Assembly: GCA_024682455.1 (NCBI GenBank)
Contig: JAIKZF010000097.1
Span: 25,767-89,766 of the forward strand
Direction: 5' to 3'
DNA: 64,000 nt
Origin: Ruminiclostridium sp.
GTDB lineage: Bacteria; Bacillota; Clostridia; Oscillospirales; Ruminococcaceae
A model generated the notes under the pieces. The model did no database searches, was not told where the DNA came from, and worked only from the letters and a program-made list of their open reading frames with translations. Position 1 is the first letter of the stretch; every line of letters starts with the position of its first letter. A program made the translations under genes and the position numbers. Of the stretch, positions 36,297-43,325 are shown piece by piece.

Positions 36297-36367
36297 CCGG
36301 TGCGACAAGGCTTCGCGGTGCAAATCCGCAAACGGTCAATATTTTATTTTATGGCGAGGTATATCGT

Positions 36368-36640
36368 ATGTACACAGACAAGACGCTTGTATGCAAGGAC
36401 TGCGGAAATGAGTTCGTATTCACCGCCGGTGAACAGGAATTCTATGCTGAAAAGGGCTTTACCAATGAGCCGCAGCGCTGCAAGCAGTGCAGAGATGCGA
36501 AGAAGAACGCATCGAGAAACAGAGAAATGTTCACAGCCATTTGCGCAAGCTGCGGAAAGGAAGCTATCATTCCTTTCAAGCCGCGTGATGACAGGCCTGT
36601 TTACTGCAGCGAGTGTTTCGCGAAGCAGAAGGGTGAATGA
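36368..36640 (+). CDS. zinc-ribbon domain protein
   Basis: The start is ATG 36368 (90 aa), 7 bp after GAGGT; the ORF-track start is too far upstream. Three CxxC pairs are visible: CKDCGNEF, CKQCRDAKK and CASCGKEA, plus a final CSECF. The LVCKDCGNEFVFTAGEQEFYA sequence is typical of a small zinc-ribbon family common in Firmicutes. It should bind zinc and perhaps nucleic acid. It sits 71 bp after the sigma factor gene in the same operon. Confidence 0.85.
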   Translation: MYTDKTLVCKDCGNEFVFTAGEQEFYAEKGFTNEPQRCKQCRDAKKNASRNREMFTAICASCGKEAIIPFKPRDDRPVYCSECFAKQKGE

Positions 36641-36735
36641 TTTCCCGGAACATCATTGACGTATGCGATATATGCTCCGCATCAGGCTCAGTTATTTCGT
36701 ATTGATCCAATGACATTTGTTTCAGGCACAAAGTC

Positions 36736-36807
36736 TCCCGACTATCGGAAGTTTTCTTTCCGGAAAACGTCCTTATGACCTCCGTGTCATAGTCGGGAAT
36801 TTTTTTG
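36736..36807 (+). ncRNA. branched hairpin with U-tract, terminator or structured RNA
   Basis: A perfect 10-bp outer stem (TCCCGACTAT with ATAGTCGGGA) encloses two inner hairpins, CGGAA/TTCCG and ATGAC/GTCAT. The second inner hairpin shares bases with the outer stem, so the folds could compete. Seven T residues follow. It ends the sigma/zinc-ribbon transcript but is larger than an ordinary terminator. Confidence 0.5.
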
Positions 36808-37019
36808 CGCAAAAAAAGCAGCCTATAACCGTACTTCGGCTACGGGGTAAAGTTTTTACGGACAGAAGAAAACCGGCGGTTATAATAATTCAGGTCTTCC
36901 ATACTCTTTGAACGATAACAAATAAATTATAACAAAAAAGAATAACAAAGAACTTTGACCTTGGACCTCTCACAGTCTGTAAATAAAGAAAACCGGTACT
37001 TCTGTCCGACGGAACATAT
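36808..37019. other. AT-rich intergenic stretch with long-range inverted repeat
   Basis: No credible gene. A short hairpin CCGTA/TACGG lies near 36829-36845. CGGACAGAAG (36859-36868) and CTTCTGTCCG (36999-37008) are complementary, and the motif GAAAACCGG occurs beside both. On the minus strand this is the 3' end of the 37020-37532 transcript. Confidence 0.5.
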
Positions 37020-37532
37020 TCAGATCTCGATCTCAAACTCGACGGTATTGTTTACCGTATCGAGCGCTGTCTGCCCCTTCGCGAGAAGGTCGGATATCTC
37101 GTTATAATCCTTCTCCGCCTCAGCGATATCATAATTCGCGTAGGTATAGTCGATTATGTTAATATTGGTGGCTCTTATGCTGCGCTCGGCTCTTGTCTTG
37201 GGGAGCACGGATCTCATCTCATCGAGCTTGTCGCGCTGCCTGCAAAGCTGCGGCAGATAAACGAGCATCTGGTCTATCGTCATATCGAAGCCCGGAACGG
37301 TCTGACGAACGTTGAAAAGGTTTATTTCGTGCTTGAGCTTTCTTATCTTCGTCTCGATATTTTCGATAGCCTTCTGGGTAGCAGCGTAGTCATAAGCCGG
37401 TCTTACCGACTCGATATCCTCGCCTACCGCGGCGTTGAAGCTGCTGCTCCTGCTTTCCGCGGAAGCTATGGAATTGCGCTCGTCAACGAGCTTTCTCAGC
37501 AGCTTTGCTGCCTGTGCGGATGTAACTTTCAT
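37020..37532 (-). CDS. conserved helical protein, unknown function (DUF6847-like)
   Basis: The 170-aa protein begins MKVTSAQAAKLLRKL and contains VGEDIESVRPAYDYAATQ, an alpha-helical KIRKLKHEINLFN stretch and PGFDMTIDQMLVYLPQL. I recognise it as a small conserved family often seen near tRNA genes in Clostridia and Ruminococcaceae; the DUF number is from memory. It is soluble and mostly coiled coil. The function is unknown. A good GGAGGAAAAC ribosome site precedes ATG. It lies just downstream of the tRNA cluster on the same strand. Confidence 0.75.
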   Translation of the reverse strand: MKVTSAQAAKLLRKLVDERNSIASAESRSSSFNAAVGEDIESVRPAYDYAATQKAIENIETKIRKLKHEINLFNVRQTVPGFDMTIDQMLVYLPQLCRQRDKLDEMRSVLPKTRAERSIRATNINIIDYTYANYDIAEAEKDYNEISDLLAKGQTALDTVNNTVEFEIEI

Positions 37533-37560
37533 AATGTTTTCCTCCTTTTTCAGACAAAAA

Positions 37561-37593
37561 ATACCGCATAGATACGACCTCTATACGGTATTG
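37561..37593 (-). terminator. intrinsic terminator of tRNA operon
   Basis: Minus strand ATACCGTATAGA pairs with TCTATGCGGTAT (one mismatch), followed by TTTTTTG, just after the tRNA-Gly gene. Confidence 0.8.
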
Positions 37594-37598
37594 CAGTA

Positions 37599-37674
37599 TG
37601 GAGCGGATTACGAGGCTCGAACTCGCTACCTCCACCTTGGCAAGGTGGCGCTCTACCAGATGAGCTAAATCCGC
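37599..37674 (-). tRNA. tRNA-Gly (GCC)
   Basis: Cloverleaf on the minus strand with acceptor GCGGATT/AATCCGC, anticodon loop TTGCCAA (GCC), T-loop TTCGAGC and encoded CCA. Confidence 0.97.
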
Positions 37675-37698
37675 ATCTCCGATCATATAGACCGAAGT

Positions 37699-37774
37699 TG
37701 GTGCTTCCGGTCGGAATCGAACCAACGACACGGGGATTTTCAGTCCCCTGCTCTACCAACTGAGCTACAGAAGC
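37699..37774 (-). tRNA. tRNA-Phe (GAA)
   Basis: Minus strand; acceptor GCTTCTG/CGGAAGC, anticodon arm GGGGA-CTGAAAA-TCCCC (GAA), T-loop TTCGATT, encoded CCA. Confidence 0.97.
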
Positions 37775-37827
37775 ATATCCCGGAACAGTCAAGCGTACTG
37801 TCCGGAAAACCGATCAGCGCAATGCGC

Positions 37828-37904
37828 TGGCGACCCGAATGGGGCTCGAACCCATGACCTCTAGCGTGACAGGCTAGCGTTCTAACCAGCTGAACTACCG
37901 GGCC
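37828..37904 (-). tRNA. tRNA-Asp (GTC)
   Basis: Minus strand; anticodon arm CTAGC-CTGTCAC-GCTAG (GTC), T-loop TTCGAGC, G discriminator, encoded CCA. Confidence 0.97.
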
Positions 37905-37952
37905 GTATATCGCTTACGCGCAAAAGCGCTGTATCCGCCGAATGATCGCGGA

Positions 37953-38028
37953 TGGTGGGAGTTACAGGGCTCGAACCTGTGACCCTCTGCTTGTAGGGCA
38001 GACGCTCTCCCAGCTGAGCTAAACTCCC
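37953..38028 (-). tRNA. tRNA-Val (TAC), with C at position 33
   Basis: Minus strand; acceptor GGGAGTT/AACTCCC, D-arm GCTC/GAGC, anticodon arm TCTGC-CCTACAA-GCAGA with TAC at 34-36, T-loop TTCGAGC and encoded CCA. The loop has C at position 33, where nearly all elongator tRNAs have U. All other positions look functional. Confidence 0.93.
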
Positions 38029-38048
38029 GTCCTGTAAGCGACTAGTTT

Positions 38049-38077
38049 ATTATACACTACTTGTCCCGATTTGTCAA
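38049..38077 (-). promoter_or_regulatory. promoter of tRNA operon
   Basis: Perfect TTGACA (38072-38077), 17-bp spacer, perfect TATAAT (38049-38054) on the minus strand, about 20 bp before tRNA-Val. Confidence 0.92.
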
Positions 38078-38132
38078 GTGTTTTTTCAAATATTTTCAAA
38101 AAAATTTATAATGCCCTGTTTTTGCGGCATAA

Positions 38133-39536
38133 TCAGATACTGTCCATGCTTCTGAATACCATATCGGTGATATCACTGCATATCTTATAGATACCGTTTT
38201 CGTCGCGCTTATGGCTCGCGCCCGTAGTAAAGACTACGACCACGTTTTTTGTCTCGGGGTCATAAGAAGCCAGAGCTATTACTCCGTAGGCGTTACCGGT
38301 ATGGTAATATACGCCCTTGGTGCCGTACAGCCCCTTCATATAGCGCACGGCAAGCGCCTGCCTGAACGTGCCGCCGTATTCAGAAGCCTTCACATACTTC
38401 TTCTCCAGCAGCTCGACGGACTCGGGCGAAAGTATCTGCTCACCGGCGTAGCTGCCGTCGTTGGCAAGCATATAGAACATCTTGGCTACATCGCGCGCGG
38501 AGCCCGTAAGCCCGCCTATGTAATTGCCCGCGTTCACGGCGAGCTCACCGTCGGGGAGAAGGCACTTCGCCTCGGACACCGTGAGCTCCAGCCCGTGATC
38601 CTCCTCATAGAGCGTGGCGAGCTTGGAGGTGTTTCCCAGCCTCCCCGCAAAGAAGGACATATCCACTCCCATGGGAGCAAAGATATTCTCATGCGCGTAA
38701 TCCTCAAGTATCGTGCCCGAAGCAAGCTCAAGCGTTGCCGCGGCTATGGAGGAGGCATAGTTGTTATACCCCCACACATCACGCGTCCCGACCGTACCGT
38801 CCAGATAGTGCTTCGCATCAAGAAGCTGCTCCAGAAGAGCCTCCTTGCCCGACTTCAGCGCAAGGTACTGAAGAGTCGAGGTATGGGTGAACAGGGTCGT
38901 GAGCGAGATGCCCTTCGGAAGCTTCGCGCCCCAGTACTTATCTATGCGCTTGTTCATGCCGACTATATCCTGCTCCTGCATTTTAAGTGCGCATATAGCG
39001 ACCGCGACCTTGCTTATTGACGCGGCACGGAATTTCGTATTCTTTTTGACCTCCTTCGAGCCCCATTTCGAATAGCCGTAGGTCCAGTCGAATATCCTGC
39101 CGTCGCTGCCGCGTATGGCAGCCACCTGGACGCCGATAGCCTTCGCGTCATACGCCGTATCCGCTATAAAGCTTCTTACATCGGAATACAGGGTCCCGTC
39201 GTTCTTGTATTTTATGCGTCCGTATTTCGGCTTGGCGGATTTCTTGTAGTAGCGGCGGGAGACATTGCTTGACACCCACCCCGTAAATCCCTTTGAATCG
39301 CGCACCTTGTACCACAGTATGTCCATATTGTCGAACTGAGCTCCGAGATATTCCAGAGAGACCGGAGCTCCGGTATATCCCTTTATGTCATAGTCAGCTC
39401 CGGGACCCTCGCGGAGGTTGACGTTCTTGTTCGGGATATAGATATAGTAGTCCGTATCGGCATACGCCGCAGGAACACAGGTAAGCATTATCGCAAAGAC
39501 GGCAAACAGCGCCGCGATCCTTCTCAGCATTTTCAT
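38133..39536 (-). CDS. secreted SH3-domain serine hydrolase (beta-lactamase/D-Ala carboxypeptidase family)
   Basis: The 467-aa protein has a signal peptide (residues 1-26, cut after AYA), a bacterial SH3 domain (about 35-95, VNLREGPGADYDIKG) that would bind the cell wall, then a class C beta-lactamase-like domain with the nucleophile motif SISK at 173-176, YNN near 265 and HTG near 415. It is probably a wall-linked peptidase or esterase; activity on beta-lactams is not implied. It has its own promoter (39568-39596) and no operon partners. Confidence 0.85.
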   Translation of the reverse strand: MKMLRRIAALFAVFAIMLTCVPAAYADTDYYIYIPNKNVNLREGPGADYDIKGYTGAPVSLEYLGAQFDNMDILWYKVRDSKGFTGWVSSNVSRRYYKKSAKPKYGRIKYKNDGTLYSDVRSFIADTAYDAKAIGVQVAAIRGSDGRIFDWTYGYSKWGSKEVKKNTKFRAASISKVAVAICALKMQEQDIVGMNKRIDKYWGAKLPKGISLTTLFTHTSTLQYLALKSGKEALLEQLLDAKHYLDGTVGTRDVWGYNNYASSIAAATLELASGTILEDYAHENIFAPMGVDMSFFAGRLGNTSKLATLYEEDHGLELTVSEAKCLLPDGELAVNAGNYIGGLTGSARDVAKMFYMLANDGSYAGEQILSPESVELLEKKYVKASEYGGTFRQALAVRYMKGLYGTKGVYYHTGNAYGVIALASYDPETKNVVVVFTTGASHKRDENGIYKICSDITDMVFRSMDSI

Positions 39537-39567
39537 ATTATCACCTTTTCGTACTTCTTATTTATTC

Positions 39568-39596
39568 ATTTTATCATTTTCCGTCCAAAAAGTCAA
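39568..39596 (-). promoter_or_regulatory. promoter of serine hydrolase gene
   Basis: Minus strand TTGACT (39591-39596), 17-bp spacer, TAAAAT (39568-39573). Confidence 0.75.
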
Positions 39597-39610
39597 TATT
39601 AAAATAGGTA

Positions 39611-39639
39611 TTGACATTAACAGGAAAATATGATATAAT
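39611..39639 (+). promoter_or_regulatory. promoter of putative B12 uptake operon
   Basis: Perfect TTGACA (39611-39616), 17-bp spacer, perfect TATAAT (39634-39639). Transcription should begin near 39646, leaving a leader of about 230 bases that holds the riboswitch. Confidence 0.9.
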
Positions 39640-39649
39640 TCATTTGATA

Positions 39650-39827
39650 AAAATAACAGCTTCGGGAACAGGAGAAGTACGGTGAGAATCCGTCGCAGCA
39701 GTCACTACCGTCACAGTCGGGCCGCTTGTCCTGAGGTTCGGTAGAACGCATTTTTGGGCAGTGAAAAGTGCAGCCGGCGGGGACGGCCTCCCCTGACGCG
39801 CTTTCTCGCCCGCGAGAAAGCTTTTTT
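39650..39827 (+). promoter_or_regulatory. probable cobalamin riboswitch (divergent) with terminator
   Basis: The leader contains GGGAA followed by ACGGTGAGAATCCGT, close to the cobalamin-riboswitch core GGTGAGAATCC, and then ACCGTCACAGT, which resembles the conserved CCGCCACTGT with two changes. The 3' B12-box is not clear, so this may be a shortened or divergent class. A strong intrinsic terminator ends the leader 48 bp before the first gene. Downstream genes are DUF4430 proteins and an ECF transporter, which fits corrinoid control. Confidence 0.6.
39800..39827 (+). terminator. riboswitch-linked attenuator
   Basis: GCTTTCTCG and CGAGAAAGC form a perfect 9-bp stem with a 4-base loop, followed by six T. 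It stands between the leader structure and the first gene, so it probably stops transcription when ligand is bound. Confidence 0.85.
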
Positions 39828-39874
39828 GATGTGTTTGACTGTTTTTATCAATGAAAGAAAAGGAAGGATATACA

Positions 39875-40795
39875 ATGAAAAAACTTATTTCGGCAGCCGC
39901 TGTGATCGCGGCTATGGGTGTGCTCACAGTCTCCGCTTATGCGGACGTTTATGTGACTATCGCGGATGAAAACGGAAACCTTGCTGTTGCGCTGGAGCCC
40001 GTCGAGCTTTCAGACGCCGACGGCGACGGTGCTATTACCGTCAACGACGCTCTCATTCTCGCGCATGACAAGTGCTACGACGGCGGCGCAGAGAGCGGCT
40101 ACGGCTATGCCGAGGGCGATTACGGCCTTATGATGACAAAGCTCTGGGGCGTTGAAAACGGCGGCAGCTACGGCTACTATGTAAACAACACGGCAGCAAT
40201 GAGCCTTGCGGACGAGGTCAAGGACGGATGCATCGTGAACGCTTTCGTTTATACCGATCTGACCGCTTGGAGCGATACATACTGCTACTTCGACTCGACA
40301 TTCGGCGGCATAGAAGACTGCGGTTATGATACTATACCCGAGTTTCGCCTCAACCTTACGGCTGCTGCGTTCGACGAGAACTGGGCTCCGATCAGTGTTC
40401 CCGTAGCAGATGCCACGATCACCGTCAACGGCGAGAAGACCGACTTTGTGACCGATGAGAACGGTGATGTTACAGTCCAGCTCCCGCAAGAGGACGGAAA
40501 GTATGTAATAAGTGCAGTCTCCGATACACAGACCCTCGCCCCCCCCGTATGCATTCTCTCGGTTTCTATGCTTAAAGACGAAAATCTCGCTCTCGATGCA
40601 GAGGAAGAAGCAGCAGTTGAGGAAGCTCCTGCTGAAGAGCCTGCAGCCGAGACAGCTCCCGCTGCCGGCGATGTTGCCGCAGCATCTGAAAGCTCGAAAG
40701 GCTCGCCCGATACCGGTATTGCCGATACCGCTGCCGTTGCCGGTCTCGCGGTAATTGCTGCCGGTGCCTTCATTATCTCCAAGAAGAGAAAGTAA
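39875..40795 (+). CDS. exported DUF4430-like protein with PDTG anchor
   Basis: ATG 39875 (306 aa) has GGAAGGA upstream; the ORF-track start is eight codons too early. A signal peptide (MKKLISAAAVIAAMGVLTVSAYA) precedes a domain with VNDALILAHDK and GSYGYYVNNTAAMSLADEVKDG, which resembles the DUF4430/transcobalamin beta domain pattern. A second Ig-like part (about 160-225, DATITVNGEKTDFVTDENG) follows, then an Ala/Glu/Pro-rich stalk and SPDTG, a membrane helix and KKRK, typical of wall or membrane anchoring. Likely a surface corrinoid-binding or docking protein. Its stop overlaps the next start by 1 bp (TAATG). Confidence 0.7.
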   Translation: MKKLISAAAVIAAMGVLTVSAYADVYVTIADENGNLAVALEPVELSDADGDGAITVNDALILAHDKCYDGGAESGYGYAEGDYGLMMTKLWGVENGGSYGYYVNNTAAMSLADEVKDGCIVNAFVYTDLTAWSDTYCYFDSTFGGIEDCGYDTIPEFRLNLTAAAFDENWAPISVPVADATITVNGEKTDFVTDENGDVTVQLPQEDGKYVISAVSDTQTLAPPVCILSVSMLKDENLALDAEEEAAVEEAPAEEPAAETAPAAGDVAAASESSKGSPDTGIADTAAVAGLAVIAAGAFIISKKRK

Positions 40796-42432
40796 TGAAG
40801 CTGAGAAAAAAGATCGTATCTTTATTTATGGTATCCGCCGTGCTGATGTCATTTCTCGCGGCGGATATCTCCGCATTATACGAAAAGACCGTCGGTGAAG
40901 CCGAAAGCATCATCGGCGGGATTCTTGATTTTGAACTCGAAAAAAACGGCTGCGCCGATGCGCAGGAATGGATAAACGGCAGCATTACGGCAAACGCCGG
41001 ACAAAGCTCGGAATGGTACGCGATAATACTCTCGAAAAGCGGGGACTATGATCTTTCGGGCTACCGTGACGCGCTGAAAAAGTATATCGCGGAAAACAAG
41101 ATCAATTCCGCGACATCACGAATGAAGAACGCCCTTGCCCTGCTTGCGGCAGGAGAACCTCCCGAAACGCTCGGCGATACCGCGGAAAGCTCGGTAGGTG
41201 AACAGGGCATAATGAGCATGATCTACGGGCTTCACCTGCTGAACAACGGCTGCGAGTGCAGCAGATACACCGCCGGGACGCTCGCCGCTGAGCTGCTGTC
41301 CATGCAGTTCGCTGACGGAGGCTGGGCCGTTATGGGCGAGAACGGCGACATCGACGTCACCGCTATGGCTGTGCAGGCTCTCGCGCCGCACAATGACGAT
41401 CCCGCTGCCGCAAAGGCGATAGATTCCGCGCTTGCGTTTCTGTCGGAAAGACAGCTCGACAACGGCGGCTACAAGAGCTTCGGCACCGAGAACCCCGAAA
41501 GCGCCGCGCAGGTGCTTATCGCTATGGCTCAGCTCGGTATCGCGGCGGACGACGAGAGATTCGTAAAAAACGGAAACACGATCATCGACGGGATAACAAG
41601 GTTCAGACAGAGCGACGGCAGCTTCTCGCATACATTGGACGGCGATACCAACGAGACCGCCACAACTCAGGTCTGGCTCGCGATGACGGCATACACCGCA
41701 GCCCGGAGCGACGGCGAAAAGCTGTATATATTCGAGCGCAGGGAGCCCGCCGAACGATCCGAGCCCGAAGTCTCCGTGACAGCGGCACCGGAGCCGGTCC
41801 CGGAGACCTCTGCGGTCTCCCCTGCCCCCGCCGTCGCCGACACAGCGCGGGAGGTATCCGAAAGCGGCTCCGGTTACAAGCCTGTCGCTTATATCGTTAT
41901 CGGGGCGGCGGCTCTGACGGGATGCGTTATATTGTTCGTCCTGAAAAAGCGCAGAGCCTCGAATTTTATCGCGGTGCTCATCGTCGCGGGAGCGGCTGCG
42001 GCTTTCGTATTCTTCACGGAATTCAGAAGCACCGAGGAATATTACAGCGGAACGGACGACAGCTCTTCCGGGACAGCGGGGACAGTTACCCTCTCGATAC
42101 GCTGCGATACTATTGTCGGCAGGTACGATTCCCCATACGTCCCCGCAGACGGCATAATACTCGATACGACGGAATTCGGCATCTCCGAGGGAGAGACCGT
42201 ATATGATATACTCACGCGCGCGGCGCGGAAATACAATATCCAGCTTCAGGCGGGTGCCAACGGATATATCTCCGGTATCGGATATCTGTACGAATTCGAC
42301 TGTGGGGATCTGTCGGGCTGGATATACCACGTAAACGGCGATACGCCGTTCATGATGTGCTCGGAATATAAGCTGTCCGACGGCGACAGGGTGGAATGGC
42401 TATATACCTGCGACCTCGGAAATGATCTGTAA
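40795..42432 (+). CDS. membrane-tethered intrinsic-factor-like protein (alpha/alpha barrel plus DUF4430)
   Basis: The 545-aa protein has a signal peptide or N-terminal anchor (LFMVSAVLMSFLAADISA), then an alpha/alpha-toroid of prenyltransferase-like repeats (about 90-300: QFADGGWAVM, QLDNGGYKSFG, RQSDGSFSHTL, each followed by a helical pair), a Pro-rich linker, two membrane helices near 363-382 and 389-407, and a C-terminal DUF4430 domain with VYDILTRAARKYNIQLQ and SGWIYHVNGDTPFMM. This alpha-barrel plus beta-domain order is that of intrinsic factor and transcobalamin. Both domains would face outward, clamping a corrinoid next to the ECF transporter encoded next. Ligand not shown by sequence. 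Confidence 0.75.
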   Translation: MKLRKKIVSLFMVSAVLMSFLAADISALYEKTVGEAESIIGGILDFELEKNGCADAQEWINGSITANAGQSSEWYAIILSKSGDYDLSGYRDALKKYIAENKINSATSRMKNALALLAAGEPPETLGDTAESSVGEQGIMSMIYGLHLLNNGCECSRYTAGTLAAELLSMQFADGGWAVMGENGDIDVTAMAVQALAPHNDDPAAAKAIDSALAFLSERQLDNGGYKSFGTENPESAAQVLIAMAQLGIAADDERFVKNGNTIIDGITRFRQSDGSFSHTLDGDTNETATTQVWLAMTAYTAARSDGEKLYIFERREPAERSEPEVSVTAAPEPVPETSAVSPAPAVADTAREVSESGSGYKPVAYIVIGAAALTGCVILFVLKKRRASNFIAVLIVAGAAAAFVFFTEFRSTEEYYSGTDDSSSGTAGTVTLSIRCDTIVGRYDSPYVPADGIILDTTEFGISEGETVYDILTRAARKYNIQLQAGANGYISGIGYLYEFDCGDLSGWIYHVNGDTPFMMCSEYKLSDGDRVEWLYTCDLGNDL

Positions 42433-42446
42433 GGGAGTGAGAAGCG

Positions 42447-43325
42447 GTGCGCGGCTTTGAGGAACTTAACCCGGCTGTCCTGATGACATACTATCTGTGC
42501 GTCATAGGAACGGCTATGTTCTGCATGGATCCCGTGGTCATCGGAATATCGCTTGCAGGCGCCTGCGCGCTGTTTATCACTCTGGACGGAAAACGCGGCG
42601 CAAGAACGCATCTGTCGTTCTTCCTGCTTTTTCTCGTTATGTCGCTGATAAACCCGATATGGTATCATAACGGCGTGACTGTGCTGTTCGTGGTGAACGA
42701 CAGCCCGATAACGCTGGAGGCTCTCGCGTACGGCGTATGCGCCTCCGCTATGATCGTGTCGGTGCTGTACAGGCTCAGGACATTCACAATGATAATATCC
42801 GCGGACAAGCTGCTGTACGTATTCGGCAGGCTTTCGCCGCAGCTTTCGCTGGTGCTCTCGATGGCGCTGCGGTTTGTGCCGCTGATACGCGCGCAGACAA
42901 CGAAGGTGCGCAGCTCTCAGAAGGCTCTCGGCATATACCGCGGAGACAATATCGCCGACACGCTGAAAGGCGAAGCGCGTATATTCTCGATAACAGCAAC
43001 ATGGGCGCTGGAGAACGGTATAATAACCTCCGACAGTATGGAGGCGCGCGGCTACGGCGAGCACAGGAGAACGAGCTTTTCGGTGTTCCGGTTCACACGG
43101 GGAGACGCGCTGTTCCTTGCGCTGTGTCTTGTACCGTCAGCGGTATTCATCGCAGCGGCAGCCACGGGTGAAATGTCGTTCACGTTCTACCCCGCCATGT
43201 CCGGGATATCGCTCACTCCGCTGTCCGCGGCAGGCTACGCGTCTTACGGTTTCCTTTCACTGCTGCCCTGCATTCTTGAATGGAAGGAGGATATCCGTTG
43301 GAGATACTTGATATCAAGGATCTGA
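42447..43325 (+). CDS. ECF transporter T component (EcfT/CbiQ family)
   Basis: GTG 42447 (292 aa) is preceded by AAGGGAGTGAG. Five to six hydrophobic helices and the coupling motif SMEARGYG in the cytoplasmic loop identify EcfT; the related LSPQLSLVLSMALRFVPLI helix precedes it. It links the two ATPase domains encoded next to the substrate-binding S component. It overlaps the ATPase gene by 28 bp. Confidence 0.88.
   Translation: MRGFEELNPAVLMTYYLCVIGTAMFCMDPVVIGISLAGACALFITLDGKRGARTHLSFFLLFLVMSLINPIWYHNGVTVLFVVNDSPITLEALAYGVCASAMIVSVLYRLRTFTMIISADKLLYVFGRLSPQLSLVLSMALRFVPLIRAQTTKVRSSQKALGIYRGDNIADTLKGEARIFSITATWALENGIITSDSMEARGYGEHRRTSFSVFRFTRGDALFLALCLVPSAVFIAAAATGEMSFTFYPAMSGISLTPLSAAGYASYGFLSLLPCILEWKEDIRWRYLISRI

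Noticed and set aside
36717-36911. 64-aa ORF in the 36.7-36.9 kb intergenic region
   Set aside because: It spans a strong hairpin and U tract, with no ribosome site and no recognisable sequence.
41116-42330. 404-aa minus-strand ORF inside the intrinsic-factor-like gene
   Set aside because: Antisense shadow; the plus-strand product has clear domains and coupled neighbours.
43280-43297. ATG start for the ECF ATPase given by the ORF track
   Set aside because: No ribosome site there; the TTG at 43298 has a perfect AGGAGG at the right distance.
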